DNA from: Psychroserpens sp. SPM9
GTDB taxonomy: Bacteria > Bacteroidota > Bacteroidia > Flavobacteriales > Flavobacteriaceae
Direction: 5' to 3'
Length of the DNA stretch: 64,000 nucleotides
Assembly: GCF_025153525.1 (NCBI RefSeq)
Contig: NZ_JANZNR010000001.1
Span: 124,001-188,000 of the forward strand
The stretch's first letter is position 1. Each line of letters begins with the position of its first letter. A program made the position numbers and the translations under genes. The notes beneath the pieces are model-generated. The model was not told where the DNA came from. It saw nothing but the letters and a program-made list of their open reading frames with translations, and searched no databases. Positions 1 to 7,240 of the stretch are shown piece by piece.

Positions 1-562
1 AATCATGCATGTAAGAAAGTCCGGTATCTTCATCTGAAGCAGAGAAAGACACTTTAAACTTTCGGCCCATTTCCTGACAAATCGGATTACGCAAAAAGAA
101 ACGAAATAAGGCATCGGCATATGGTGACACATCAAAAGGCTCGTTAACATCGATGCCAGCAGTTTCACTTGCGGTTACATTACGAACCGTATTGCCACAG
201 GCCTCTCTTAAAGTTACCTGATCACGTTCTAATTCGGCCCAAAGTTGTGGTGTACGATCTAAATCGACATAATGAATTTGAATATCCTGTCGAGTGGTAA
301 TATGTAAGCGTCCGCGAGAGTACTCATCAGAAACATCTGCAATTCTTCGCAATTGATTGCTTAGAACCTTACCATAAGGCAACTTGATGCGAATCATTTG
401 CACACCTTGTTGTCGTTGCCCATACACACCTCTTGCCAATCGAAGACTTCTAAACTTTTCTTCATCGATTTTACCATTATGAAACAGCTCAATTTTGTGA
501 GCTAGTTCGATAATATCTTTCTCAACAACAGGGTTTTCTATTTCGGTTCTAAAACTTTGCAT
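1..562 (-). CDS. Sulfite/nitrite reductase hemoprotein, N-terminal part (cut by window edge)
   Basis: This gene begins at an ATG at 562 and runs off the left edge, so only about 187 N-terminal residues are visible. They read as a nitrite/sulfite reductase ferredoxin-like half domain, with RGVYGQRQQGVQMIRIK near the start and SRGRLHITTRQDIQIHY about 80 residues in. Enzymes of this siroheme/Fe4S4 family carry out the six-electron reduction of sulfite to sulfide or of nitrite to ammonia. The start is only 9 bp after the cysH stop, so co-transcription with cysH favours assimilatory sulfite reduction. The siroheme-binding cysteines lie outside the window, so the substrate call rests on context. 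Confidence 0.85.
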   Translation of the reverse strand, partial: MQSFRTEIENPVVEKDIIELAHKIELFHNGKIDEEKFRSLRLARGVYGQRQQGVQMIRIKLPYGKVLSNQLRRIADVSDEYSRGRLHITTRQDIQIHYVDLDRTPQLWAELERDQVTLREACGNTVRNVTASETAGIDVNEPFDVSPYADALFRFFLRNPICQEMGRKFKVSFSASDEDTGLSYMHD

Positions 563-571
563 ACCACTAAT

Positions 572-1201
572 TTATTGGAGATGAATCCCACACTCTCTAT
601 TTTTCAAGGCTTTTATTGGGTCAAAATAACTATGATTTTTAGGTAAATTATGTGCTTCTAAATAATTGTCTAAATCATAGTCGGTCCAGTAATAAAACGG
701 ACTGATTTTTAAAATTCCGTCTTTGCTATAACTTAAAATGTCTTTTTTATTTCTCAACTCGGTTTGGCGTACTCTAATATTTGTAAACCATAAATCTGGT
801 TGATGTTCTTGTAAAGCACGCCTGAAAGGTTCTAGTTTTACAACTTCTGAAAACTGCGCATGATTATCGTCTTCCAAACTAGGTAAACCAATAGTGGCAT
901 CAATATCTTCTTTACTCATTAAAGATTGATACTGATGTATATTCAAATCATATTGATCAATCAAGTGAGCAGCATGTTTGTAGGTATCTGGCGAATTATA
1001 TAAGGTATCACACCAAACCACTTTTATCGCCTTATCATGCTTGCTCATAGTACTGAGCAAAATAGCAGAATACACCCCAAAACTTGTGGTTACGATTCTG
1101 TTTTCTGAAAGCGTTAAAGCCCATTTAATAATGTCGTCGGGCGTTTTATCTCTTAGCGACTTATTTAAAATTTCTAGATCTAAGTGTTTCATTTTCCCCA
1201 T
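572..1201 (-). CDS. cysH: Phosphoadenylyl-sulfate/adenylyl-sulfate reductase family protein
   Basis: A 209-residue PP-loop reductase of the CysH family, which reduces activated sulfate (PAPS or APS) to sulfite with thioredoxin or glutaredoxin. The nucleotide loop TTSFGVYSA lies near residues 38-46. The C-terminal ECGIH motif holds the single catalytic Cys (residue 204). The paired cysteines that bind an Fe4S4 cluster in APS reductases are absent, which points to the cluster-free PAPS type. An alternative ATG three codons in, at 1192, overlaps the stop of the upstream DUF2061 gene in an ATGA arrangement, and I consider it at least as likely a start. A sulfite reductase gene follows directly. 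Confidence 0.9.
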   Translation of the reverse strand: MGKMKHLDLEILNKSLRDKTPDDIIKWALTLSENRIVTTSFGVYSAILLSTMSKHDKAIKVVWCDTLYNSPDTYKHAAHLIDQYDLNIHQYQSLMSKEDIDATIGLPSLEDDNHAQFSEVVKLEPFRRALQEHQPDLWFTNIRVRQTELRNKKDILSYSKDGILKISPFYYWTDYDLDNYLEAHNLPKNHSYFDPIKALKNRECGIHLQ

Positions 1202-1449
1202 GTTATTTTATTCCATGTACGTTCATGAACATAGTACAACACTAATTTTGAAACCAACTCTATAAAGCCAATTGAAAATGCCAACGCCAAGGTGCCTGTA
1301 ATGATATAGGAAATCACGACTGTTGAAAGTGTTCCTAAGGCTCTCCAGCTTATAGTTTTAGCTAAAGTTCGTTTTATTTTTTCTCCAGAACCAATGTCTT
1401 CAATCTGGTTCTTATTTACAATTTCAGTGTTTTGTATGACTGTACTCAT
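1189..1449 (-). CDS. DUF2061 small membrane protein
   Basis: An 86-residue protein matching DUF2061. A charged N-terminus is followed by KRTLAKTISWRALGT and two hydrophobic segments at about residues 40-57 and 60-75. DUF2061 proteins are often found with sulfate-activation genes, sometimes fused to or next to APS kinase or sulfurylase, but their role is not established. Here the gene is first of a DUF2061-cysH-sulfite reductase operon and its stop overlaps the start of cysH. That suggests a membrane function tied to sulfate assimilation, perhaps transport, which is inference only. Confidence 0.85.
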   Translation of the reverse strand: MSTVIQNTEIVNKNQIEDIGSGEKIKRTLAKTISWRALGTLSTVVISYIITGTLALAFSIGFIELVSKLVLYYVHERTWNKITWGK

Positions 1450-1474
1450 TAGTAATTTATTTATTATTATAATT

Positions 1475-1496
1475 ACCCTATCGACTTAGTAGGATA
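1475..1496. promoter_or_regulatory. Weak candidate operator ahead of the DUF2061-cysH operon
   Basis: An imperfect dyad CTA-N6-TAG (1478-1489) with AT-rich flanks lies just downstream of the predicted transcription start of the DUF2061-cysH operon, where a repressor would act. An Rrf2-type regulator gene lies next upstream. The symmetry is short, so this is only a candidate site. Confidence 0.3.
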
Positions 1497-1502
1497 TTAT
1501 TA

Positions 1503-1510
1503 CAAACCTA
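1503..1510 (-). promoter_or_regulatory. Predicted -7 element for the DUF2061-cysH operon
   Basis: On the minus strand this reads TAGGTTTG, an exact match to the Bacteroidota -7 consensus TAnnTTTG. It lies about 54 bp upstream of the DUF2061 ATG. No good TTG -33 element is seen at the expected distance. Confidence 0.5.
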
Positions 1511-1574
1511 TAGTATATTATTTAAAAAACTAGTGTTAATCTGTTAAAAATTCTTGGTTTTTGTTGCGAATATG

Positions 1575-1985
1575 CTAATTCGCAAGATCTGCTAATGTGG
1601 TATTTCTGAACACTTTAAGTGAATTATCTCGTATCTGAATCATTAGTCGATGTACAGCACATGTACCTTCATCGGGACAATCATCACATTTTTCATAATA
1701 GTTTAAACTCACACATGGCACCATCGCAATCGGCCCTTCTAAAACCCGCATTACTAAAGTCATAGGCACATCTTTGGGGTCTTTAAGTAAATAATAACCG
1801 CCTCCTAAGCCTTTTTTTGATCCTAAAATGCCGTTCTTTTTAAGTGTTAACAATATACTCTCTAAAAATTTCACCGAAATATTTTCACTTTTTGAAATCG
1901 TAGCAATCTGAACAGGCTTCCGACTATTTTGTCTCGCCAAAAAAGTTAGTGCTTTGATACCGTATTTTGTTTTCTTTGAAAGCAT
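1575..1985 (-). CDS. Rrf2 family transcriptional regulator, probably of sulfur metabolism
   Basis: A 136-residue Rrf2-family regulator. The N-terminal winged helix starts MLSKKTKYGIKAL, and the family-typical wing KKGLGGGYYL is at residues 57-66. Four cysteines (about residues 91, 100, 103 and 109) are spaced as in Rrf2 proteins that carry an iron-sulfur cluster or sense thiols, such as IscR. The gene lies 23 bp after metZ and 125 bp before DUF2061-cysH, inside the sulfur cluster. By analogy with CymR/CysR-type Rrf2 regulators it probably controls cysteine or sulfate-assimilation genes. The ligand cannot be read from sequence. Confidence 0.88.
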   Translation of the reverse strand: MLSKKTKYGIKALTFLARQNSRKPVQIATISKSENISVKFLESILLTLKKNGILGSKKGLGGGYYLLKDPKDVPMTLVMRVLEGPIAMVPCVSLNYYEKCDDCPDEGTCAVHRLMIQIRDNSLKVFRNTTLADLAN

Positions 1986-2008
1986 ATGTCCAAAGATACT
2001 TTTTTAAA

Positions 2009-3178
2009 TTAGTATTCTAAAGCCTGATTTAAATCGGCAATAACATCTGCAACATTTTCCAAACCAACCGATATACGCACCAAACCATCAGTAATGCCAA
2101 CTTCCAAACGGTCAGCTTCGGTAAGTTTAGAGTGTGTCGTTGATGCTGGATGTGTTACAATGGTTCGTGTATCACCCAAATTGGCCGACAATGAGCACAA
2201 TGCAATTCTATTTAAAAACTCACGCCCTGCTTCTAAACCACCTTTAACTTCAAAAGCGACCACATTTCCACCTAATTTCATTTGCTTTTTCGCGATGTCA
2301 TATTGTGGATGTGATTTTAAAAACGGGTATTTCACCAGATTAATATTAGGATGCTTTTCTAAAAATTCGGCTACAGCTAAAGCATTCTCACAATGTTTTT
2401 CTAATCGTACGGCTAAAGTTTCTAAACTTTTAGATAGCACCCAAGCATTAAATGGTGACAAAGCTGGTCCTGTATTTCTTGAAAACAGATAAATTTCCCG
2501 AATCAAATCTGCTTTTCCAACGGTAACACCTCCTAAAACGCGACCTTGACCATCAATTAATTTGGTTGCAGAATGAATGACCAAATCGGCACTAAATTTT
2601 ATCGGATTTTGCAAATATGGTGTAGCAAAACAATTATCAATGACCAGTAAGATATTGTGCTTTTTGGCTATCTGACCCAAACGTTCCAAATCGAGAATAT
2701 CGACCGCTGGATTGGTTGGACTCTCAGCATACAGTATTTTGGTTTGAGGTTGAATTAGCGCTTCAATACTATCTAAATTATTGACATCAAAATAACTTGT
2801 TTCAATATTCCATTTAGGTAAAAACTTAGTAAAAAGTCCGTGAGTCGAACCAAAAATACTTCTTGCCGACACAACATGATCTCCAGCATTTAATAAAGCC
2901 GCAAAGGTTGAAAACACGGCAGACATTCCTGTGGCAAAGGCATAACCCGCTTCGGCACCTTCCATTTTACAAATCTTTTCAACAAACTCAGAAGTATTTG
3001 GGTTTGTAAATCGGCTATAAATGTTTCGTTGTTTTTCTTCGGAAAACGACGCTCTCATGTCTTCGGCATCTTCAAAAACAAAACTTGACGTCAGATATAA
3101 CGGTGTAGAATGTTCTAAAAACTGAGAACGTTCCGATTGTGTTCGTATAGCAATAGTCTCAAAATTTTCAGTACTCAT
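2009..3178 (-). CDS. metZ: O-succinylhomoserine sulfhydrylase-type PLP enzyme
   Basis: A 389-residue Cys/Met-metabolism PLP enzyme (fold type I). The PLP-binding lysine is K206 in HSATKLIDGQGRVLGG, and the GQGRVLGG continuation is characteristic of MetZ. These enzymes make homocysteine directly from an activated homoserine and sulfide. The gene starts 3 bp after the hom stop and precedes the Rrf2 gene, so it belongs to the methionine operon. A second sulfhydrylase (MetY) is encoded upstream, so cystathionine gamma-synthase or lyase activity is a possible alternative role; the family subclass is less certain than the family. Confidence 0.85.
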   Translation of the reverse strand: MSTENFETIAIRTQSERSQFLEHSTPLYLTSSFVFEDAEDMRASFSEEKQRNIYSRFTNPNTSEFVEKICKMEGAEAGYAFATGMSAVFSTFAALLNAGDHVVSARSIFGSTHGLFTKFLPKWNIETSYFDVNNLDSIEALIQPQTKILYAESPTNPAVDILDLERLGQIAKKHNILLVIDNCFATPYLQNPIKFSADLVIHSATKLIDGQGRVLGGVTVGKADLIREIYLFSRNTGPALSPFNAWVLSKSLETLAVRLEKHCENALAVAEFLEKHPNINLVKYPFLKSHPQYDIAKKQMKLGGNVVAFEVKGGLEAGREFLNRIALCSLSANLGDTRTIVTHPASTTHSKLTEADRLEVGITDGLVRISVGLENVADVIADLNQALEY

Positions 3179-3181
3179 AAC

Positions 3182-4255
3182 TTAATGTAATTGGTTAGAA
3201 AGCTTAATAATATCAGATAGTAATCCTCTTGCGGTGACTTCTTTTCCGGCACCAGCACCTTGAATCACTAAGGGTTGATCGCCATAGGCTTCAGTAAAAA
3301 TTTCAAACAGTGAATCAGAGCCTTTTAATTGTCCGAGTGCCGATTCCCTTTCTTCAGAAACAAGCTTCACTTCTAAGGTTTCATCAGCAACATTTAATTC
3401 GCCAACATAACGTAACACCTGATCTTTTTGTAAACTTAATTTTCGTTCTCCAAACGGCTGGTCTAACTCCTTAATTCGTGATTTAAACTGATTCAAACTC
3501 GTCTTTCCGTTGAGTTGTTTTGGCACTAAGGATTCTATATGTATCTGCTGAAACTCTACCTTTAAGTTGAGTTCTCTGGCAAGAATGAGCAATTTTCTAG
3601 CAACATCATTTCCTGAAAGATCTTCACGCGCATCAGGTTCGGTTAAGCCTAAGGCCTCTGCTTTGGAAAGCACTTCTGAAAATGGCACATCTTCCGAAGA
3701 AAACGTATTAAACACATAACTCAATGAACCAGAAAACACACCTCTAATCTTTGAAATTGTATCTCCAGAATTGTAAATACTCCTCACAGTTTCAATGATT
3801 GGCAATCCAGCACCAACATTAGTTTCGTATAAAAACTTTTTATTATTGTCTTTTAAGTTTTGACGTAAAGCATTATAAAAATCTAAGGCTAAAGTATTGG
3901 CAATTTTGTTAGCTGAAACAATATGAAACCCATTTTGGATTAATGTCTTATAATGCTGAACAAAATCAGAGCTAGCCGTAGCATCTACAGCAATGACATG
4001 ATCGTATTTCTTTTCATTGATATACTGAATAACCTCATCCATTTGATACGGATTTGAAAATCTGCTAAAATCACTTTCCCATGTGTTAGTTAGTGTGTTA
4101 TCTTCAAAAAACACCAATCTTGAATTGGCTACAATAGGAATATGTACATCTATAGATTGCTCTTCTTTAAGTCGTACTTTGGCCTTGTTGATCTGATCAA
4201 TTAATGTGCTTCCAACATTACCTATTCCGAATATGACGATGTGTATTTTTTTCAT
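3182..4255 (-). CDS. hom: Homoserine dehydrogenase
   Basis: A 357-residue monofunctional homoserine dehydrogenase, reducing aspartate semialdehyde to homoserine with NAD(P)H. The Rossmann motif GIGNVG is at residues 10-15, the family motif NVGAGLPIIETV lies in the middle, and LSGNDVARKLLILARE marks the catalytic domain. No aspartokinase or ACT domain is attached. The start overlaps the 3' end of metX by 38 bp; the Rossmann motif needs this ATG, so the overlap appears real and implies translational coupling. The product is the substrate of the upstream acyltransferase. Confidence 0.93.
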   Translation of the reverse strand: MKKIHIVIFGIGNVGSTLIDQINKAKVRLKEEQSIDVHIPIVANSRLVFFEDNTLTNTWESDFSRFSNPYQMDEVIQYINEKKYDHVIAVDATASSDFVQHYKTLIQNGFHIVSANKIANTLALDFYNALRQNLKDNNKKFLYETNVGAGLPIIETVRSIYNSGDTISKIRGVFSGSLSYVFNTFSSEDVPFSEVLSKAEALGLTEPDAREDLSGNDVARKLLILARELNLKVEFQQIHIESLVPKQLNGKTSLNQFKSRIKELDQPFGERKLSLQKDQVLRYVGELNVADETLEVKLVSEERESALGQLKGSDSLFEIFTEAYGDQPLVIQGAGAGKEVTARGLLSDIIKLSNQLH

Positions 4256-5237
4256 TTTTGATAAAAGTATTAGGTTGGAAAATGGGTTTTAAAAACTTGA
4301 TAAGCTGTTCGTATTCGATTAAAAAAGCATCATGACCATGAATGGATTTAATTTCAGAAATGCTGACATTATCTTTTATAAGTTTGACATCAACATAAGT
4401 TTCCCAGTTTTCTTCAGACTTAAAAAATAAATCACTTGGAATTGTTATGATATGAATATGCGAACTTATGGTTTTAACAACGTCATCTAGAGCGCCTCTA
4501 TTTTTAGTAATATCAATGGTTCTTAAAATCTGGTTCATCAGTTTGTAAGCCGATAAATTGAAGCGTTTGTTAAGCGCTTTTCCGTGATAATCCAGCCAGC
4601 TTTCGACATTAAAACGTGCTTTAGAAACTTCGGTACGTTGAAACTTTTGAGTTAAAGATTCTGGTGTTCTGTATAAGGTCATGGCATGCATACGAGCATC
4701 GGCTAAAGGCGCTTCTGAATGATTTAAAATCGCATCTTGAATATGACAATTAGCAATAAGCCAGTCGGTCGATTTCCAATCGCTGGCAATCGGAATTAAA
4801 TGCGTAATCAAATTAGGTTTTAAAGCTGCCAGTTCCCAGGCAATTCCGCCACCAACCGATCCGCCAATCACAGCAAAAAGCGATGTAATATTTAAGGATT
4901 CTAATCCCATTGCAAAAATTTCGGCAATAGTGCGTGCTGTAAAATCTTTATAATTGTCGATGAGATGGGCTTCAATATTATCAAATCCATTTCCAGGAAT
5001 ATTAAACGCTAAAACGGTATAAACATTAGTATCGATACATTTGTTACTACCAATTAAATCATTCCACCAACCCTCCTTTCCGCAGACGTTAGAATTTCCT
5101 GTCAATGCGTGATTGACCATCACAATGGGTGCCTCATGTAAAGGTTTCCCAAAGGTTTGATAGGACAATTCTATCGTTTGACGCACACCAGACGGGAGTT
5201 CAAATTCTGAAATTGATATGTATTGTAATGCTGCCAT
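4218..5237 (-). CDS. metX: Homoserine O-acyltransferase, MetX-like alpha/beta hydrolase
   Basis: A 339-residue alpha/beta-hydrolase-fold enzyme of the MetX type, which activates homoserine with acetyl- or succinyl-CoA. The nucleophile elbow is GGSVGGG with Ser127. Asp269 (IPSDLFF) and His302 (HGHDAF) complete the expected triad, and VNHALTGNSNV lies near residue 41. The protein is slightly shorter than classical MetX and has GGSVGG where those have GGSMGG, as is usual for the Bacteroidota branch. It lies 75 bp downstream of metY and overlaps hom. Acetyl versus succinyl specificity cannot be read here; the presence of both MetY and MetZ leaves it open. Confidence 0.85.
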   Translation of the reverse strand: MAALQYISISEFELPSGVRQTIELSYQTFGKPLHEAPIVMVNHALTGNSNVCGKEGWWNDLIGSNKCIDTNVYTVLAFNIPGNGFDNIEAHLIDNYKDFTARTIAEIFAMGLESLNITSLFAVIGGSVGGGIAWELAALKPNLITHLIPIASDWKSTDWLIANCHIQDAILNHSEAPLADARMHAMTLYRTPESLTQKFQRTEVSKARFNVESWLDYHGKALNKRFNLSAYKLMNQILRTIDITKNRGALDDVVKTISSHIHIITIPSDLFFKSEENWETYVDVKLIKDNVSISEIKSIHGHDAFLIEYEQLIKFLKPIFQPNTFIKNEKNTHRHIRNR

Positions 5238-5312
5238 TCGTAAATTTTAAAAGGTATAGATGCCACGCACAAAAATCGCACGTAGCATCAATTGAACACA
5301 AACAAATATGTT

Positions 5313-6605
5313 TTAAGCTAATACTGTTTTTTTAACGACTTCGAAAGCCTCTTTTAAATCGGCTTTTAAGTCTTCGATATTTTCAATACCAACCGACAAG
5401 CGAATTAAGTCTTTAGTCACACCTGTAGTTTCCTGAGCTTCATCACTCAACTGCTGGTGCGTTGTACTTGCTGGATGAATAATCAATGATTTGGTATCGC
5501 CAATATTGGCTAAAAGTGAAAATAGCTTAGTCGTATCGGCAATTGTTTTAGCCGATGCGTAGCCGCCTTCAACACCAAACGTCACGATACCGCTTTGTCC
5601 GTTTGGTAAATATTTTTCAGCCAAAGCTTTATATTTACTGGTTTCTAATCCAGGATAATTGACCCAATTAACTTCGGGTTGTTCTTGTAACCATTGAGCT
5701 AATTCGAGTGCATTTTCACTATGCTTTTTAATCCGTAATTCTAAGGTTTCAAGTCCTTGAATAATTTGAAAGGCATTAAACGGACTCAAAGCTCCGCCAT
5801 AATCACGAAGACCTTCAATTCTAATTTTTGCAATAAACGCCGCATCTCCAATAACTTCACTGTAAACTAAACCATGATAGCCTGCTGAAGGCTCAGTAAA
5901 CTCTGGAAATTTACCGTTGGTCCAGTCAAACGTACCTGCGTCAACGATGATTCCGCCAAGAGATGTTCCGTTACCATTGATGTATTTGGTTAACGAATGA
6001 ATAACAATGTTGGCACCATAATCAATTGGATTGAGCAAATATGGTGTCGCTACTGTATTATCAACAATAAAAGGCACTTTATGAGCTTTGGCCTGACTGG
6101 CAATAGCTTCGATATCTAATACATCTAATTTTGGGTTTCCAAGGGATTCTACGAAAAAAGCTCTGGTATTTTCCTGAGCCGCTTTTTCGAAATTTTCAGG
6201 GTTAGATGGGTCTACAAAAGTTGTCGTAATACCATGTCTTGGTAAGGTTACATTTAATAAATTATAGGTTCCACCATACAAACTATTAGAAGCTACAATA
6301 TGATCACCAGCTTTTAAAAGCGTTAATAATGTGGTTGAAATTGCTGCAGTTCCTGAAGCTGTAGCAACGGCTGCAATACCGCCTTCGAGAGCGGCAATAC
6401 GCTGTTCTAGAATATCATTGGTTGGATTATTTAGACGTGTGTAAATAAATCCGGGAACCGATAAATTAAAACGCCCAGCGGCATCATCTGAATCATCAAA
6501 AACGTAAGCCGTAGATTGATAAATTGGAACCGCTCGTGTTCCTCCTGTTTGATTAACATCGTGTCCTGCGTGCAACGCTTTTGTTGCGAATTTTTGTGTA
6601 CTCAT
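5313..6605 (-). CDS. metY: O-acetylhomoserine aminocarboxypropyltransferase (sulfhydrylase)
   Basis: A 430-residue PLP enzyme, matching the length of MetY rather than the shorter MetB/MetZ. PLP lysine K207 sits in HSLTKYINGNGTSLGG, a MetY signature, and the N-terminal LHAGHDVNQTGGTRAVP is also typical. It converts O-acetylhomoserine and sulfide to homocysteine and acetate. It is the first gene of the metY-metX-hom-metZ cluster and is preceded by a SAM-I riboswitch, so it should be switched off when SAM is plentiful. Confidence 0.93.
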   Translation of the reverse strand: MSTQKFATKALHAGHDVNQTGGTRAVPIYQSTAYVFDDSDDAAGRFNLSVPGFIYTRLNNPTNDILEQRIAALEGGIAAVATASGTAAISTTLLTLLKAGDHIVASNSLYGGTYNLLNVTLPRHGITTTFVDPSNPENFEKAAQENTRAFFVESLGNPKLDVLDIEAIASQAKAHKVPFIVDNTVATPYLLNPIDYGANIVIHSLTKYINGNGTSLGGIIVDAGTFDWTNGKFPEFTEPSAGYHGLVYSEVIGDAAFIAKIRIEGLRDYGGALSPFNAFQIIQGLETLELRIKKHSENALELAQWLQEQPEVNWVNYPGLETSKYKALAEKYLPNGQSGIVTFGVEGGYASAKTIADTTKLFSLLANIGDTKSLIIHPASTTHQQLSDEAQETTGVTKDLIRLSVGIENIEDLKADLKEAFEVVKKTVLA

Positions 6606-6687
6606 TTTTCTAAGTTTTTGAGTTAAATACTAATTAAAACAAAAGCCAAATAAGCCTCATGAGAAGCGTACTTAATAGAAAAATGTT

Positions 6688-6723
6688 AAAAAGAAAATCG
6701 TAAATTACAGAAGAGTAATTACG
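6688..6723 (-). terminator. Riboswitch-controlled intrinsic terminator upstream of metY
   Basis: On the minus strand an AT-rich stem (CGTAA-TTAC, loop TCTTCT, GTAA-T-TTACG; 6699-6723) is followed at once by a T-rich tract ATTTTCTTTTT. It begins 5 nt after the 3' strand of the riboswitch P1 helix. That is where an expression-platform terminator belongs in a SAM-I riboswitch that stops transcription when ligand is bound. Confidence 0.6.
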
Positions 6724-6726
6724 TTT

Positions 6727-6850
6727 GAGTTATCTATCCGATTACACGATAAATGAATCGTGCTTTCAAGTAGAATTTAGCACCTTCTTAATAAATTTAA
6801 GGGTTGCTAAGGTTTCAGCGAGTCTAATCTCTCCACCTTTCTTGATAACA
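6727..6850 (-). ncRNA. SAM-I (S-box) riboswitch controlling the metY operon
   Basis: The minus strand shows the S-box signatures in order: TTATCAAGAAAGGTGGAG, then GAAACCTTAGCAACC, then AAGGTGCTAAATTCTAC, and a closing GATAAC. P1 forms from GTTATC (6849-6844) and GATAAC (6734-6729). These match the universally conserved SAM-I core, including the kink-turn region and the GCAACC and GGTGCTAAnTCC segments. It lies about 120 nt upstream of metY and is followed by a hairpin plus T-tract. Binding of S-adenosylmethionine is expected to reduce expression of the methionine operon. Confidence 0.95.
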
Positions 6851-6879
6851 TTTCAGTAAGTTATTGAACTTTGTGAGCA

Positions 6880-6911
6880 CAAATATTGCAACATAAATTT
6901 TAATAATCCAA
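6880..6911 (-). promoter_or_regulatory. Probable promoter of the metY operon
   Basis: The minus strand has TTG (6911-6909), a 21-bp spacer and AATATTTG (6887-6880). The latter matches TAnnTTTG at seven of eight positions. Transcription would start about 25 nt upstream of the riboswitch. Confidence 0.5.
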
Positions 6912-7097
6912 ATGAAACCGAAAATTTTTCTAAATAATTAACATAATCGCAATAAAACCGAAATATTTTCTATAATTATGATTTTTATAGCTTTTTTATT
7001 CAGAAAACGAAACATATGTTATTAATCTCATTTTCAGCAGGTATTAGAAACAAAGACCTTATTTGTAAACATTCTTTTCTAGTTTCAATAATATCTG

Positions 7098-7105
7098 TAC
7101 TTTTG
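7098..7105 (+). promoter_or_regulatory. Predicted -7 element of metK
   Basis: TACTTTTG matches TAnnTTTG exactly. It would start transcription around 7110-7113, directly at the 5' end of the SAM-II-like element. A clear TTG at the -33 position is missing. Confidence 0.6.
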
Positions 7106-7113
7106 TTGCCATT

Positions 7114-7165
7114 AAAGAGGAAAAATTTGTTCTGATTGCAACCTCATAAAAAAATGCTAAAGCAG
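7114..7165 (+). ncRNA. SAM-II-like riboswitch upstream of metK
   Basis: A compact pseudoknot candidate. P1 pairs GAGG (7117-7120) with CCTC (7142-7145) around a 21-nt loop ending GATTGCAA, and is followed by ATAAA and ATGCTAAAGCAG. The order AATTTG, TTGCAA, P1 3' strand, nTAAA, GCTAAA matches the SAM-II (metA motif) core. A second helix can form between loop CTGATTGC and 3' GC-TAAAGCAG, with CTG/CAG replacing the CC/GG pairs of the well-studied env9b RNA while keeping the T-A pairs that contact SAM. The downstream gene is SAM synthetase. SAM-II is known from Alphaproteobacteria and some Bacteroidota. P1 is short (4 bp), so some doubt remains. Confidence 0.72.
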
Positions 7166-7240
7166 TTAGTTTTCAACTTCTCTAGCGACTGAGCAATCTC
7201 AATTTATTTTTCATAACTAATAAAAATTTAAAAGGGATTT

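Noticed and set aside
6888-7090. Possible small gene or RNA between the two SAM-regulated transcripts
   Set aside because: AT-rich with no convincing frame or structure beyond the promoters.
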